Below are positions 42,800 through 54,859 of a DNA stretch of 64,000 bases, piece by piece. A model generated the notes under the pieces. That model saw only the letters and a list, made by a program, of their open reading frames with translations, searched no databases and was not told the DNA's origin. The position numbers and the translations under genes were made by a program. Every line of letters starts with the position of its first letter. The first letter of the stretch is position 1. The stretch is taken from NCBI GenBank assembly GCA_030686995.1, contig CM060693.1:117030728-117094727 (forward strand), written 5' to 3'. Source of the stretch: Artemisia argyi. Lineage: Eukaryota; Streptophyta; Magnoliopsida; Asterales; Asteraceae.

Positions 42800-43205
42800 T
42801 TTGAGAATCTCTTTACCAAAAGCCATCACTTCTGGAGTAGCCAGGTGTAAGATCTATGGCACACCTGATAACCGTGTGATTTTGAGCAAACCACCATCTG
42901 TCAACGGATTTGATTTGTCTTTACCAAAAGCCGTTTGCTTCTGGACTAGCCAGCATCTTGATGGACTAAGTCAACATCTTGGTGAGCTGATTACCAATTA
43001 TGGATTTTCCACGGCCTTTACCACAAGCCATAATCTTGTAGGCTAGCCAATTCATTTGCTTATGAGGATATGGGGAGTTGAGGAACCATACAATTTTTGG
43101 CAAATTGCAAGCCATCAACGGGTTTGGGATGTCTTTACCAAGAGCCGTTTGCTTCTGGACTAGTCAATCCATTTGTCATTTAGACTTTGGCGGACTGATT
43201 ACCAC
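42800..43205 (-). repeat. Four-unit 3'-UTR tandem module of K
   Basis: Four units with TTTACCAnAAGCC...GGnCTAGCCA, spaced about 107, 97 and 117 bases, in the same a-b-a-b order as N1. The open frame at 42792-43046 crosses it but is not kept in the other copies. Confidence 0.8.
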
Positions 43206-43297
43206 AAAAATTTTGAAATAAAGTGAAAAATTTTTGAAAAATTTAGGCCTAAAATGGGGGTACTTAGAAAGTTTTGTGATAAAATTCGTAAGAATTT

Positions 43298-43312
43298 CCC
43301 CCCCCCCCCCCC
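43298..43312 (-). repeat. G15 tract beside the 3'-UTR hairpin of K
   Basis: Fifteen C on the + strand, so G on the element strand, twelve bases after the hairpin at 43324-43343. It is a candidate internal plus-strand primer; its length may be unreliable. Confidence 0.6.
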
Positions 43313-43323
43313 AAACTAGAATT

Positions 43324-43343
43324 GAATATTGTCCTCAATATTC
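43324..43343 (-). other. Hairpin with G tract, K 3' UTR
   Basis: GAATATTG-AGGA-CAATATTC, identical stem and loop to N1 and E. Confidence 0.7.
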
Positions 43344-43603
43344 AAAGTCCCGGCTATTATGCCGAATTTCTGAACGGAAAAAACTAATATTCGAAACTGA
43401 CTGTGGAAATATCGATTTTATTTTTCACTTTTTTTAGCTGTACATACAATTAATTATTTTTTTTTTTTTTGAACTGAAACTTATATACATATTTACTTTT
43501 CAAAAGGTGGGGGACGGCCACTCCACCACACTAGGGTGGTAGAAAGTAGAAAGAAGTCAGAAATACGGGTGAAAACCCATATATGTTGCTAATTTTTGTT
43601 CAC

Positions 43604-43623
43604 CGAGTCACTAGCTTGACTCG
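43604..43623 (-). other. Stop-proximal hairpin of K
   Basis: CGAGTCA and TGACTCG, a 7-bp stem, ten bases after the integrase stop. Confidence 0.65.
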
Positions 43624-43633
43624 ATCCCCGAAT

Positions 43634-44779
43634 TCATTGGTCCATGGGGAAAGTTTGGAGATCCGGGACAACCATAGGTGGTATGTCCTCTCCAAAATAA
43701 TGTTTCAATCGATGACCATTCACTTTGAAGTTGGGACCTTCGGGTTGAGATAACTCAACAGTCCCGTATGGATATACGTTAGCAATAGTGAATGGTCCAG
43801 TCCATCGGGTTTTTAATTTCCCCGACAAGATCTTTAATCTTGAGTTAAAAAGAAGGACTCTGTCACCGACGTTGAAAACGCGGTTCTTAATCTTAGAGTC
43901 GTGAATCTTCTTTGTCTTTTCTTTGTAGATCAAAGATTTCTCGTAGGCTTGATCACGAAGTTCATTTAATTCATTGATTTGAACTTTACGGTGATCACCC
44001 GCTTTATGAAGGTCGTAGTTTGCATGTTTCAAGGCCCAGTAGGCTTTGTGCTCGAGCTCGATCGGTAAATGACACGCCTTCCCGTATACAAGCTTGTATG
44101 GAGTACACCCAATGGGTGTTTTGTAAGCTGTACGGAAAGCCCAGAGTGCATCATCTAGTTTATCCGACCAGGAAGCTCGGTTTTCTCCTATTGTCCTCTC
44201 AAGAATCCGTTTTATACCATGGTTGGAAACCTCCACCTGCCCACTTGTTTGGGGGTGATATGCGGTAGAAAGACGATGAGTAACACCGTACTTAAGCATG
44301 ACTTTTGCAAATTGATCATTACAAAAGTGAGTACCGCGATCACTATTGATGGCACGTGGAGTTCCAAAACAAGCAAAGAGGGATTTCAAGAATTTCACAA
44401 CAACTCGGGCATCGTTAGTGGGTAAGGCCTTAGCCCCAACCCATTTTGACAAGTAGTCAACAGCCACGAGTATGTATTTGTTTCCACGAGAAGATGGGAA
44501 TGACCCCATAAAGTCAATGTCCCAGATGTCAAAGATTTCACAAACTTGAATGGCATTTTGTGGCATTTCGTTCTTTTGTGAAATATTCCCGTGACGCTGA
44601 CAAGCATCACAGGCTTTGACTAACTCGTGGGCATCCTTATAGATCGTGGGCCAATAGAAACCGGAATCAAACACCTTTTTGGCGGTGTAGTTAGGACTAT
44701 GGTGGCCGCCGGTGGGTCCAGCATGGCAAGCCTTGAGAATATCAGCGGCTTCCTGTCCGTATACACATCGCCTGGTGAC
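43634..44779 (-). pseudogene. int: Athila integrase of K, frame open from 44779
   Basis: This last part of the polyprotein is open for 381 codons. It has the zinc domain (HHSPNY...then CDACQ), followed by the catalytic core with [20 protein letters not shown] and the Glu of GQVEVSN, so all three DDE acids are present. The C-terminal part has FNVGDRVLL and RWTGPFTI...YPYGTVEL. It lacks its own start: in a live element it would be cut from Gag-Pol by the protease. It is preceded by TAA at 44780-44782 and so cannot be made here. This is the best-preserved enzyme segment in the window and the reference for the A remnant. Confidence 0.88.
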
Positions 44780-46533
44780 TTAATCGGCACAGATTTTGAA
44801 GAGGAAGGGGTCGTCCCAGAAGTAATGTTTAACGTCTTTGAAGGATTTTTTCTTCTGTTGGGACGTTAACCCCTTCACGATGAAGTTACCCGCATGGTAA
44901 TTTGCAAAGTCGGCAAACCATGGGGTAGTAGAGTCACCACGAAAAGCAACCGCATTGAGTGTCTCGAGAGGAAATGTTTCATTTATTTCCTGTTTCTCGG
45001 ACACATCCTGATGAGGGTTTTCTAATCGTGAGAGATGATCAGCAGCAAGGTTCTCGGCTCCTTTTTTATCACGGATAATGATATCAAATTCCTAAAGGAG
45101 GAGAACCCAACGGAGAAGCCTCGGCTTTGCATCTTGCTTTGCAAATAGGTATTTCAAAGCCGAGTGATCTGTATACACTACGCATTTAGTCAAGATTAAG
45201 TACGACCGGAATTTTTCAAAGGCATACACCACAGCTAGGAGTTCTTTTTCAGTGGTGGTGTAATGACCTTGAGCCTCAGTCATAGTTTTGCTTGCGTAGT
45301 GTATAGGCTGAAAGTATTTTGTTTTTCGTTGCCCCAAGACCGCACCTATGGCAAAATCACTAGCATCGCACATAAGCTCAAAAGGTAGGTCCCAATCGGG
45401 GGCAACAAGAATTGGTGCCTCGGTAAGCTTTTTCTTTAATGTTTCAAAAGCTTCGGTGCACTCAGGATAGAAGATGAAAGGAGCATCCTTCTCGAGGAGA
45501 TGGGTCATAGGCCGGGCAATCTTAGAAAAATCTTGGATAAACCTACGGTAGAAGCCGGCATGACCCAAAAAGCTCCTAACACCTTTAACGGTGGTGGGAT
45601 GAGGTAATTTAGTAATGACATCGATTTTATCTCTGTCAACCTCAATCCCGTCTTTTGAAATTTTATGGCCGAGGACAATGACCTCCTTGACCGTAAAGTG
45701 GCTCTTCTCCCAATTGAGACTTAGATTCATTTCTTTGCAACGTTTAAGCATTTTTTCCAAGTGGGAGAGGCAAGTCTGGAATGAATCCCCAATGACTGAA
45801 AAGTCATCCATGAATACCTCCATAGTTTTCCTGATCATGTCGGAAAATATAGACATCATGCACCTCTGGAACGTGCCTGGTGCATTACATAAGCCGAAAG
45901 GCATACGTCTGTAAGCAAAGTTCTGTAGGGGCATGTGAAGGTAGTCTTCTCTTGATCCTGGGGATCAATGGGGATTTAGAAGTAACCCGAGAAGCCATCG
46001 AAGAAGCAGTAGTATTCATTCCCCGCAAGTCTTTCGAGCATTTGGTCCATAAAAGGGAGAGGAAAATGGTCTTTACGGGTGGCTTCATTTAACTTTCGAT
46101 AGTCAATACATACACGCCAACCCGTGACCAAACGAGTTGGAATCAACTCGTTATCCTCGTTGGTGACAACGGTGATGCCACCCTTTTTAGGGACACAATG
46201 AATTGGGCTAACCCAAGGACTGTCAGATATAGGGTAAATCAATCCCGCATCAAGAAGTTAAAGAACTTCTTGTTTGATAACTTCGTGGATTTTGGGATTT
46301 ATCCTTCTCTGATGTTGCACTGCTGGCTTAAAGTCATCCTCCATTAAGATTTTATGAGTACAAAAGTTCGGGCTTATGCCCTTAATGTCGGAGAGTTTCC
46401 AAGCAATTGCTTGCTTGTTTGACTTAAGAACCTTTAGGAGTGCAGCCTTTTCCTCATCTTTCAAGTCTTTAGCAATAATGACGGGCAATTTATTATCACC
46501 CTCCAGAAATGCATATTCTAGATGAGGAGGCAA
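44780..46533 (-). pseudogene. RT and RNase H of K, three stops and a frameshift
   Basis: RT motifs in order: [64 protein letters not shown] and the catalytic [10 protein letters not shown], then [10 protein letters not shown]. RNase H follows with [33 protein letters not shown] and [12 protein letters not shown] connector with FWDDPFLFK ends at the stop at 44780. Stops lie at about 46258, 45976 and 45092, and a one-base shift near 45925 moves the frame from 0 to 1. Several stops replace what would be CAA or CAG. The enzyme copies element RNA into DNA in the cytoplasmic particle. This copy is inactive. Confidence 0.88.
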
Positions 46534-46560
46534 GTCCTTGAGCTCAACCTTGGGAAAGTC

Positions 46561-47961
46561 TTAAGTTATTTCAACATTTTTGACTTCCGCTTTATGAAGT
46601 ATTTGTGGAGACGGAGAGGGTGAAGGATCGTCATTTAATAATCTTTCAAGGAGAAGAATGTCCCCCTCCGGGTCAAGATAGTTTTCATCAACCCCACTTG
46701 GGATTGAGCTATCTTGAGCAAGAAAAGCCTCGACCTCTTCCAGAAGGAAGTCACTTCCCTCAAACGGAGTGAGGGAAGGGGAAGAGTCGGAAATGATAGG
46801 GTCAGTAGAAAGACTGCCACTGGATGAGAAACCAAGGACCTCTTGAGAATACTCCTCAGACGCAACATCGATGACATCAATTCGGTTAACCGTTTCAGCG
46901 TCATAGTTGGAGGAGTATCTTGAAGTCTGATCAAGATTGAATGTGATGGCTTTGCCACCAACACGTAGAGTGATTTCTTCTTCGAATACATCGATTAAAG
47001 CACGACCCGTTCTTAAGAATCCCCTCCCGAGAATGAGAGGAAATCTTGGGTCAGCATCGAAATCAACAATCACGAAATCTGCCGGAAAATGGAACTTTCA
47101 TACTTTCACGAAGATATTTTCGGCAATGCCGAGAGGACGGGATATAGTACGGTCTGCAAGCTTGAGTGTCATGCAGGTCGGAGTGAGAGTAGGTAGAGAA
47201 AGTCTTTTCCAGACTGAGTAAGGCATTAGGTTAATGCTTACTCCAAGATCGGCCAAGGCAAAGCATTCAACCATCCCCGGGAAAATACAAGGAATGAGAA
47301 ATTTCCCGGGATCTTCAAGCTTTTCGGGAAGCTTTTTCAAGAGCACTGCTGAACAATGCTCATTGAGTGATGTTTTTGCCATCTCACAGAGTTTTTCTTT
47401 GTTGCTTATCAAATTTTTGATTGTCGAAGCAAACTTAGGCATGAGAAGAAGAGCGTCCGCGAAGCTAATATCGAAGTGTAATTCTTGGAAAATTTGATAA
47501 AATTTTTCCATCTGATGATTAGCTCTTTCGCGGTTCTTTTGATCATTCACACATGAAGGATATGGAATTGAAGGCTTAGGATCATTCTTTGGGATTTCAT
47601 CAGGACTCACAGGAGGATCAAATACAACTTTTGGCTTACGAGCCGGGACCGGGACAACTTGAGGGTGGACGTTGTTGGTACCTCCATTATTAGTGGGAAG
47701 TACCGTGTCCGTGGTAACCTCAGGTTCACGTTCCGCTACCTTAGGAGGAGAAGAAGAGGTATAGGGAATCGCGGGTCCATTGTATGCTACACCACTTCGA
47801 GTAGTGATCGCTTTGACATCGCCCCTCGGGTTAGCGATCGTGTTGCTTGGTAGTGTACCCGAGCCCGAGGGTCGATCATTTAAATACTTCTGAAGTTCAG
47901 AGATCTTGCCGATCAATAACCGATTCATTTCCTCTTGTGCTTTCATGAATTGTTTTAGCAC
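46561..47961 (-). pseudogene. Aspartic protease region of K, broken
   Basis: The first piece, 47098-47961, begins after the gag linker. It contains ISFADALLLMPKF, LNEHCSAVLLKKLPEKL and the active-site loop ALADLGVSINLMP. A TGA at 47098-47100 interrupts it. The second piece, 46561-47073, continues in the same frame with FDADPRFPLILGRGFLRTGRALIDV, the flap-side part, then an acidic linker toward RT. The catalytic Asp is present. The stop falls inside the protease fold, so no active enzyme can form. The arrangement is the usual one for Athila, with protease between gag and RT. Confidence 0.82.
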
Positions 47962-48015
47962 TTCATCGGAGGAAGACGAGGGAGGAACAACGTTTTGATT
48001 TTGAACAGGGGGATT

Positions 48016-49239
48016 TTAAACACGGTTGTTTTGAAAATTCCCTTGATTTTGATTGTTGTTACCCTGAAAATTGTTTCTCTGATTGAAATTACACTGATTG
48101 TAATTCCCTTGATTCTGATTTCTTTGAAAATTTCCTTGAAAACCTTGATTTTGATTGCCATTTTGAAAATTGTTTTGATTAAACTGGCCTTGATTTTGAT
48201 TCGGGTTTTGGAAATTCGAGCTTTGACCTTGGTTAAAATTCTGATTCGCGTTACGGTTTTGATTTTGGTTAAAACGGGGAGGTTCGAGAAAATTGTTGGA
48301 ACGATAGCTTAAGAGATTACGGTCCCCTTGCGGTTGGTAAGAATTACCCCCCGTGTAGTAGGAACCGTGAGCAGCATAAACGTTCTTTTGATGAAAGTCA
48401 ACAGTAGCTGGACACTCGGAATACAGATGTGGGCCCCGACAAGTTTCACAACTTCGGGCCACGGCTTTCACTTGTTGATTTTGAACCTGATGTTGCATCG
48501 TTTGGTTCATTCTCAACACAGTCGTAGAAATATCATCCATCTTTTTGGTAAGAGCAATTATTTCAGGAGATGATGATGAAGGAGTAACTGAATTACATGA
48601 CGCATCCTTCTCCGCAGAGGAATCCCAAAAGTTATGGTGGGCAGTCATGTTCTCAATCAAGTCATAGCACTCCTCGGGACGCCTTTTCATAAAGGTCCCA
48701 CCAGCAGCAGCATTGAGAATATCCCGGTGCCTCAATGTCAAACCATTATAGAAGGTATCTATGATGGTAACTTGTAACATATTGTGGTTAGGGCACCGAT
48801 CAATAGCTAGCTTATAACATTCCCAAGCCTCAACAAGAGACTCATCGGGACGTTACCGGAAGTTGCTGATATCATTTCATTACTTGGTAACCATGGAAGG
48901 TGGAAAATATTTTGCTAGAAACTTGGTTACCATCTCATCAAAGGTACGAATAGAATTCTTTGGGAGTCGGTCAAACCATGCAGTGGCATGATGGGTGAGA
49001 GAATAGGGAAAGAGGTACAGCCGGAAGGCATCATCGGTGACACAGCTCCTCCATCGTTCGCAGATCGGGAGCTGGCACAGCTCCTCCATCGTTCGCAGAT
49101 CGGGAGCTGGCACACCCACGGGAGGGTCAGGGGGTGGTAATGGTGGTGGTGGCCCAGCGGCCATTTCGGTTTCTGTATCAGAACGTAGCTCGGGTACGTT
49201 TTTTTGTTTTTTATTCTTTGTTTGAGACCGAGTGCGCAT
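48016..49239 (-). pseudogene. gag: Athila gag of K, with stops, deletion and duplication
   Basis: ATG at 49239 starts MRTRSQTKNKKQ. A Pro-rich part and RTMEELCQ follow, then gag-core pieces LFPYSLTHHATAWFDRLP and FLAKYFPPSM. Three stops occur between about 48890 and 48840. After that, FYNGLTLRHRDILNAAAGGTFMKRRPEECYDLI and the knuckle CETCRGPHLYSEC are intact, then an Asn/Gln-rich tail ending at TAA 48016. The text between RTMEELC and the core is much shorter than I expect for the family. It is filled by a 35-bp tandem duplication (49041-49110), which is not a multiple of three. Gag forms the particle and binds RNA. This copy is dead. Confidence 0.85.
49041..49110. repeat. 35-bp tandem duplication in K gag
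   Basis: Two exact adjacent copies of a unit starting CACAGCTCCTCCATCG, at 49041-49075 and 49076-49110. The length changes the reading frame between copies. Confidence 0.9.
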
Positions 49240-49807
49240 GCACTAAAAACAATTTTTCAACACAAGATCGAGGCAAAACCACAATGAACTTAAACCAATA
49301 ATCACAAGTGAGCAGCTTCTTTGAAAAAGGTACACCACTCACAGGGATATAAAGGCAAGTTTTTATCTTTTGTTTGGGAACTTATTATGGGTGTGTATTT
49401 ATTAATTTGAAAAACTGCTTTAGGCTTATGGGTGTGTGTGCAGAAAACTTGGGAAATATTTTTGGAACTGATTCGTTAACCGAAATCGTTCTTTTAAGAT
49501 TACTCGCAGGCTGGCGGGAGGAAGTACATAGGTTTCCTCTTCAGTTCGCAATTTAATGTCAGAACTTACCTTAAACCAACTGTTTCAGGTTGTAATCTTA
49601 AAGAAAACGAAGTAATTTAACTTCACAGTTTGTTTTGTTGTTTTTGATTTTTTTTGGTGTTTTTCAACACTTCAGGAGAAGTGTTAATGAACGTTTTTGA
49701 TTTGATTATGTTTTTACAAAAACTTTTTACAAATTTGTGTGAAATTTGTGCAGGGAGGGTTTTGAAAACCACTAAACTTAAAACGATTTTGTAAAACACG
49801 CAACAAC

Positions 49808-49826
49808 CTCCCCGGCAGCGGCGCCA
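49808..49826 (-). other. Primer-binding site of K
   Basis: TGGCGCCGCTGCCGGGGAG on the minus strand, five bases inside the LTR. Identical to N1. Confidence 0.85.
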
Positions 49827-49831
49827 AATTT

Positions 49832-52800
49832 TGATTGGTCCCAAAGCAGTCAGATATTATTGACCAAGGTCAACAAGTCAAAGACAGACTCGTTCCAATA
49901 CTCCGGTGATAGTATAGTGTTTTCCCGGGTCGTTAAAGTCCCAGCGAGATTGAAATGGTGTCGTTTGAAATCGTTTATGAGTGAGTGGCACTGAGGACAG
50001 TAGCCCAGATGATATGGAATTGATTTTGTTACTGTTATTTTGGTATTGGTACACAGATAATATTCACAAAAATCAGATACTCAGATATATGCACGTATTC
50101 ACAATCAGGATTCACGTAACAAGAAAAGTGGGGTTTGGTATTTAACAAACTACAGGGGGTGCTTTTGAAACTTTTGAAACTTAAAATTAAAAAGAAATTT
50201 GAAAATAAAAAATTAAATTATAAAAGTGAATATTTTAATATTTAAATATTATTTAATTAATTAAACTAATTAAAATCTAATTTTAAATTTAATTTAAATT
50301 AACTAATAATTATAAGAATTACAAATTAAACTAAAAATTTGCAAAAATAATTTCTAAACTTAAATTAGAACTTGAAGAAAGTATAAAAAATAAAAATAAA
50401 TATTTTTGTCTTTTTATGGGTTTTTTTATTAATTAAAAACTATTTAACTTAATTAAACTAATTAAACTAATTTAAATTACAATTAATACTAAATTAACTT
50501 AGAAAATTATGATAAAATTTATAAAATTACTTAACCATCACAGAAATCCTAAAAAATTATAAAAACTTCTAAAAACTATATTTAAGACTATTCCACTAAT
50601 TAATTACCTTTTAATTAACTTAAGTCTAATTTAAATAATTAAAATAGGAAAAATGGAAAATGAACAGTAGAAACAAAAAAGTTATTTTCCAAAAGTCTAT
50701 TATACTATATTAGAGCTAGGAAAAATATAAAAACAAGGTTTTGCTTTATAAAAACTAAATATGCTATTTAATACTTAATATTAATTAATAATTAAGAAAA
50801 CCAGTATTAAATTTAATAAATACTAAATGACAAAATAAAAATCTGAAAAAATTACTAAAATTACTTTACTATACAAGGTAATTAATAAAAATATAGAAAT
50901 GACAAGTGCTTAACAAAAATTTAAAAATGAAAATTAAAATTAAATTGAATTAAATAGAAACTCTCACTTAATTTAAACTTGGTTTTTCTTGGATTTTCTT
51001 TTACAAACTAACTTTACTACTGAAAATAGAAATCTTTTGTGAAAACACTTTAGAAGATAGCTTATCTATAAGCCATAAGCACCCCCTTTGGCTTATCAGT
51101 TGACTTATGTTGACTGGATGGGCAAATAAGCACAATTGACCTTGAGTGGGGTCCACAATGGTGGAAATGGGTACAAATAAGCTCAACTGACTCAAATAAG
51201 CCAGAAACAACTAGCAATGATCACAAATAAGCAGTATGAGAGCAAATAAGCACTTGAGCAAACTGAATACAAACACAAAATAAGGACAGATTTAATGATG
51301 GATTTCAGGTGGGTTCCACTTGGTCCTAGGTCAAACTAAGGGTCAATCCTTACTCCCTGGTAGGAGGGGGTTGGGAAAACCCAATTGGAACCACTAGGGC
51401 CCACTGGGTGGTCTATAACCACCACTAAAGTTGGTGGTGTGGTGGAGGTCTGCTGGTGCAGGGGAAGCCTTCTTCCCTGCAACTGAGTTCCAGGGCTTGT
51501 GGGGCTCACACACAAATTCACAAAAATCAAGCTAATGTGGGATTCCAAAATTGAGGTGGTGGTGTGTAACTACAACAAGTTTCAGCTTCTCAAACCAAAC
51601 ACATAAATCACAATTAATCTTGGAACTTTTGCAAAAATCTGAGAATGGGCAATTTGACTTTTTGATTAAACTAGGAACTTTGACTTATTTGGATTTTGGG
51701 TTTAATTTAAGGACTGTAACTAAGTTAAATAACAAATATTAAGTTGAATTAATACAAAACAACTACTTTTAAACTGATTTGAAAGACTTGTGGATGCCAA
51801 ATCCAACACAGTGAACTGTGTGGGGAGATTTTGTGAGTTTTTGACTTTTTTTGTGAAACAAAGCTTGGTTTTATAGTCTAAACCTCCAAATAAAACCTAA
51901 GGCAACTTGTTTGAATCACTTTTACCCTCTGAGATCAGTGACAACAAACCTGAACTAGCTAATCCAAACACTACTTAATCTTGGACTGTTTTGAGTTTTT
52001 CAAAGCAGATGATCATTAAGGTGTGTAAACTTGATCCCTAATTGCTGATTATGCCTAAGTGACTTTGTTTAAGTACTTAACAACAGGTTACAGCTATAAT
52101 CACACAAATATACCAATTAAACTATATTGACTGATTAAACTAAGATATAAGATAACTACAAATTTTATAAAACAAGCTATATATATTAAGATGTAAATTA
52201 ACTAAACAATACTAAAAGAAGCTCAAACAAACACAGAATGGTAACCAAAAGCAAGCAATCAAAAAAAAAAAAAAAAGAAAAACTAAGAACTAGGAATTTC
52301 TAGTGGAAAACTTAAATGAACAAAATCTTACAAGGGTACCCTCAGCATGAACAGGGGGTTTTCCTTATGAAGCCTATCTTTAGATAGGCCAAACTTCACT
52401 CCAATCTTGCTCCTTTTTGATCCTCAGTACCTAAAAACAAGTTAGAACAAGACATTTGACCAATGTTGACTATTTTTATATTTTTAGTTTTCTTCTAGTA
52501 TAACTGGATTTTAGGGTCTCTAAAAGCTTTAACAAGCTTATTGGTATCCTAAGTGAGCTTAAGATTCCATCATTGAAACACAAACACTAGCAGACTATGA
52601 TCCAGATTAATAACTAAAATTTGAAATTTGCATAAACAAAAAAGATTGAAGAAACTTGCTTATATTAATTTGAAAAGAGTAATAGTACACTGAATTGACT
52701 TATACAAATGCTTAAAAGCTTTTAGATACACTACAATTGCTTAATAAATTTAAACGGGTACAATTAAACTAAAAAAACTAGACAAGTCTTTCATCTTGCA

Positions 52801-53890
52801 TCTTTCTCCTTTTATAGCCACATATTAGGGTTCCCAGCATCCTCCTCATCAGTTCCCACCTCTCTCTGGCTTCTTTGGTCCACTCACAAGCCTCCACGTG
52901 TTTTGGCAGGAAAGCTTCTTTTGCAAATTGGTTTCTGATTGCGTATAGGGGAGGGGTAGCATTTATTGTGGGTGGCTTAGTTAGGTGTAAGGGGGTGGTG
53001 GCATTAATTGTTGAAGAGATGGGCAAGTTGGGGTGGTGGCTGCAATACCATGGTGGTATTCTGGTTTGGTGGGGGAGAGGGAAAAGGGATGGAGTTGACC
53101 GGTTTTGACCAAGGTCAAACCATTTGACCCTGGTATTAGTTATAAGGGGGCTTGGGTGGGCTGTGTTGTTTTTGGGCCCAAGAGAAAAAGTATGGGTGGG
53201 CTAGGGATGGACTGGACTTGGGATGGGAGTAGTATTTTAAGGTCCAGTTTGGTTTATGGTTTACACAAGGACTAGATTTGTAATTTAACAAAAGTTGAGG
53301 GGTGAGACTTGGCAAGTTTTCCAAAGTATTTCAAGGGTGTATTTTGCCAATCCATGAATAGTATAAGGTCCTTTGTTGAATTTTCCAATTTATTTTCACC
53401 GAGCACTAAAACCGTCAAACTTTCAAACTTCAGGGACCATTTGTGTAATTTTCACCAAACTTTCCACCAAGGACCAATCCTGTCATAAAAGGTTAGTGTA
53501 AGGTCAAAATTTGTTTTTCTCAAAGTTTTCCATATCCCAGGGACTATTTTTGACAATTTTCCAAACTTCAGGGACTAAACTTGACATTTTGTGAAAGTTT
53601 GCACCATAGGACTATTTGTGTAACTTTTTGATTTATAAGGACCTTTGGTGACTTTTTCAAGTTTTTAGAACAACCAGGGACTAGATTTGACAACTTTTGA
53701 AAGATGAGGGACTAAAACTGCCAATTATGCAAACTTTGTGCGTTTTTCATCTGTTTTTGGTATTTTTGCATTTGAAACATGTAAAACACTTTCTTGGGAT
53801 ATTTTCTCTATTTTGATTCATTATTGAGTGTTTTTAGATGTTTTGGCTGCTCAGAAATGGTAAAAATGATGAGTATTTACACACTCATCA
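49832..53890 (-). repeat. 5' LTR of K
   Basis: Same as the left LTR with scattered substitutions and one extra piece of about 65-70 bases near 50607-50680. The minus-strand TATAAAAG is at 52809-52816. GGGACTA-type repeats lie at 53370-53720. It ends at the foldback next to CAGCA 53891-53895. Confidence 0.92.
52809..52816 (-). promoter_or_regulatory. TATA box of K 5' LTR
   Basis: TATAAAAG on the minus strand, in the same place as in the left LTR. It would drive the genomic RNA with a leader of about 3 kb. Confidence 0.55.
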
Positions 53891-53895
53891 CAGCA

Positions 53896-54145
53896 CTTTG
53901 ACACATCAGTACTTTGAAATACAGAAGTTCCGTGATCTTTATATCCCAACAATCCTTCCCTAACTTGAACTCCACTTGCTTGATTTCAAGTTTATTTGTT
54001 ATCTTTGATCTTCAATATCTTAATCATTCAGAAAGATTGTTTCTTTATCTCTTTATCTTTTATCTGTCTTGTGTGTCAAAGTACCCTTTATCAGCATCAG
54101 ATGATATCTTTCACAGCAACAAATCTTTTCAGCAACTCAGCAACA
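53896..54145 (-). repeat. LTR of G, piece 3 (U3)
   Basis: It resumes after the second CAGCA of K. It has CAGTACTTTGA and CAGCACTTTGA words. In minus orientation it would start TGTTGCTGAG at 54145. No good PPT adjoins it, so this end is tentative; CTCATCA near 54194 is an alternative. Confidence 0.45.
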
Positions 54146-54859
54146 TTTGACAAATTGTACATCAAATTTTTAAAGTTTCATACTATTCTCATCACTTCTA
54201 GGTGTGTAAACTCCTATGAGAGGTGAATCATTGAAAATTAATGGATTTTGATGTCTCTTTACCAAAGCCATTAACTCTGGAGTAGCCAATGTTTAGGTTA
54301 GAACAACCATGGTACATTGATAACCATATGATTTTTAGCAAATCATCAGCTATCAACGGATTTGAGTAGTCTTTACCAAGAGCCGTTTGCTTTTGGACTA
54401 GTTAGTTCTTTGATCTCAACCATGGTGAACTAATTACCATAAATAGATTTTCCACAGCCTTTACCACAAGCCATTTTTCTTGTGGGCTAGCCAACTCTTT
54501 ACTTTTACAGATATGGTGAGTTGAAGACCATACAAGTTTTCGTAAATTGTCAACTAAAAACGGATTTGATTATCACATCAGAGCCGTACCCTCATGATGA
54601 GTCAAACTCTTTCTTGTCTGTTAAACATGGTGAGTTGATTACCATTTTCTGTGCAGTATAAATACTAACACCATGTGTTTCTCTTCAAATCCTTTTATTT
54701 ACTTCACTTTAAACATCAAAAACTTTTTATTTTATTTTACAAAGGACTTATACTGGTTTTATGCAGCAAGCAGTACTTTGATAAAGTACTGTTTGTCTTG
54801 CAGTACTTTAAAAAAAAATACTTATTATACAAAATAAATCATACCAGTATTTTGAAATA
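54146..54859 (-). other. 3' UTR of G with a diverged tandem module
   Basis: Between the putative LTR and the ORF stop. At 54240-54640 the four-unit module of N1, K and E is present in diverged form: TTTACC words at 54258, 54372 and 54460, and a fourth unit without that word near 54568. At 54765-54815 a hairpin CAGTACTTT-gat-AAAGTACTG and further CAGTACTTT words occur. No coding frame. Confidence 0.6.

Larger units (their letters stand above)
38760..53890 (-). mobile_element. Element K: Athila-type Ty3/gypsy element with about 4-kb LTRs
   Basis: LTRs of 3982 bp (38760-42741) and 4059 bp (49832-53890) enclose 7.1 kb. Target duplication CAGCA is at 38755-38759 and 53891-53895. The PBS is next to the right LTR and the PPT next to the left one, so the element is on the minus strand. 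The polyprotein order is gag, protease, RT, RNase H, integrase, with the integrase last, as in Ty3/gypsy. One frameshift and about ten stops inactivate it. No env-like ORF is seen between integrase and LTR. It is inserted in the LTR of G. Confidence 0.93.

Noticed and set aside
42792..43046. 84-codon frame over the tandem module of K
   Set aside because: The frame is broken in N1, E and G, so conservation is not protein-level.
48016..48312. Plus-strand Ile/Leu-rich frame opposite K gag
   Set aside because: Antisense shadow of the Asn/Gln-rich gag tail.
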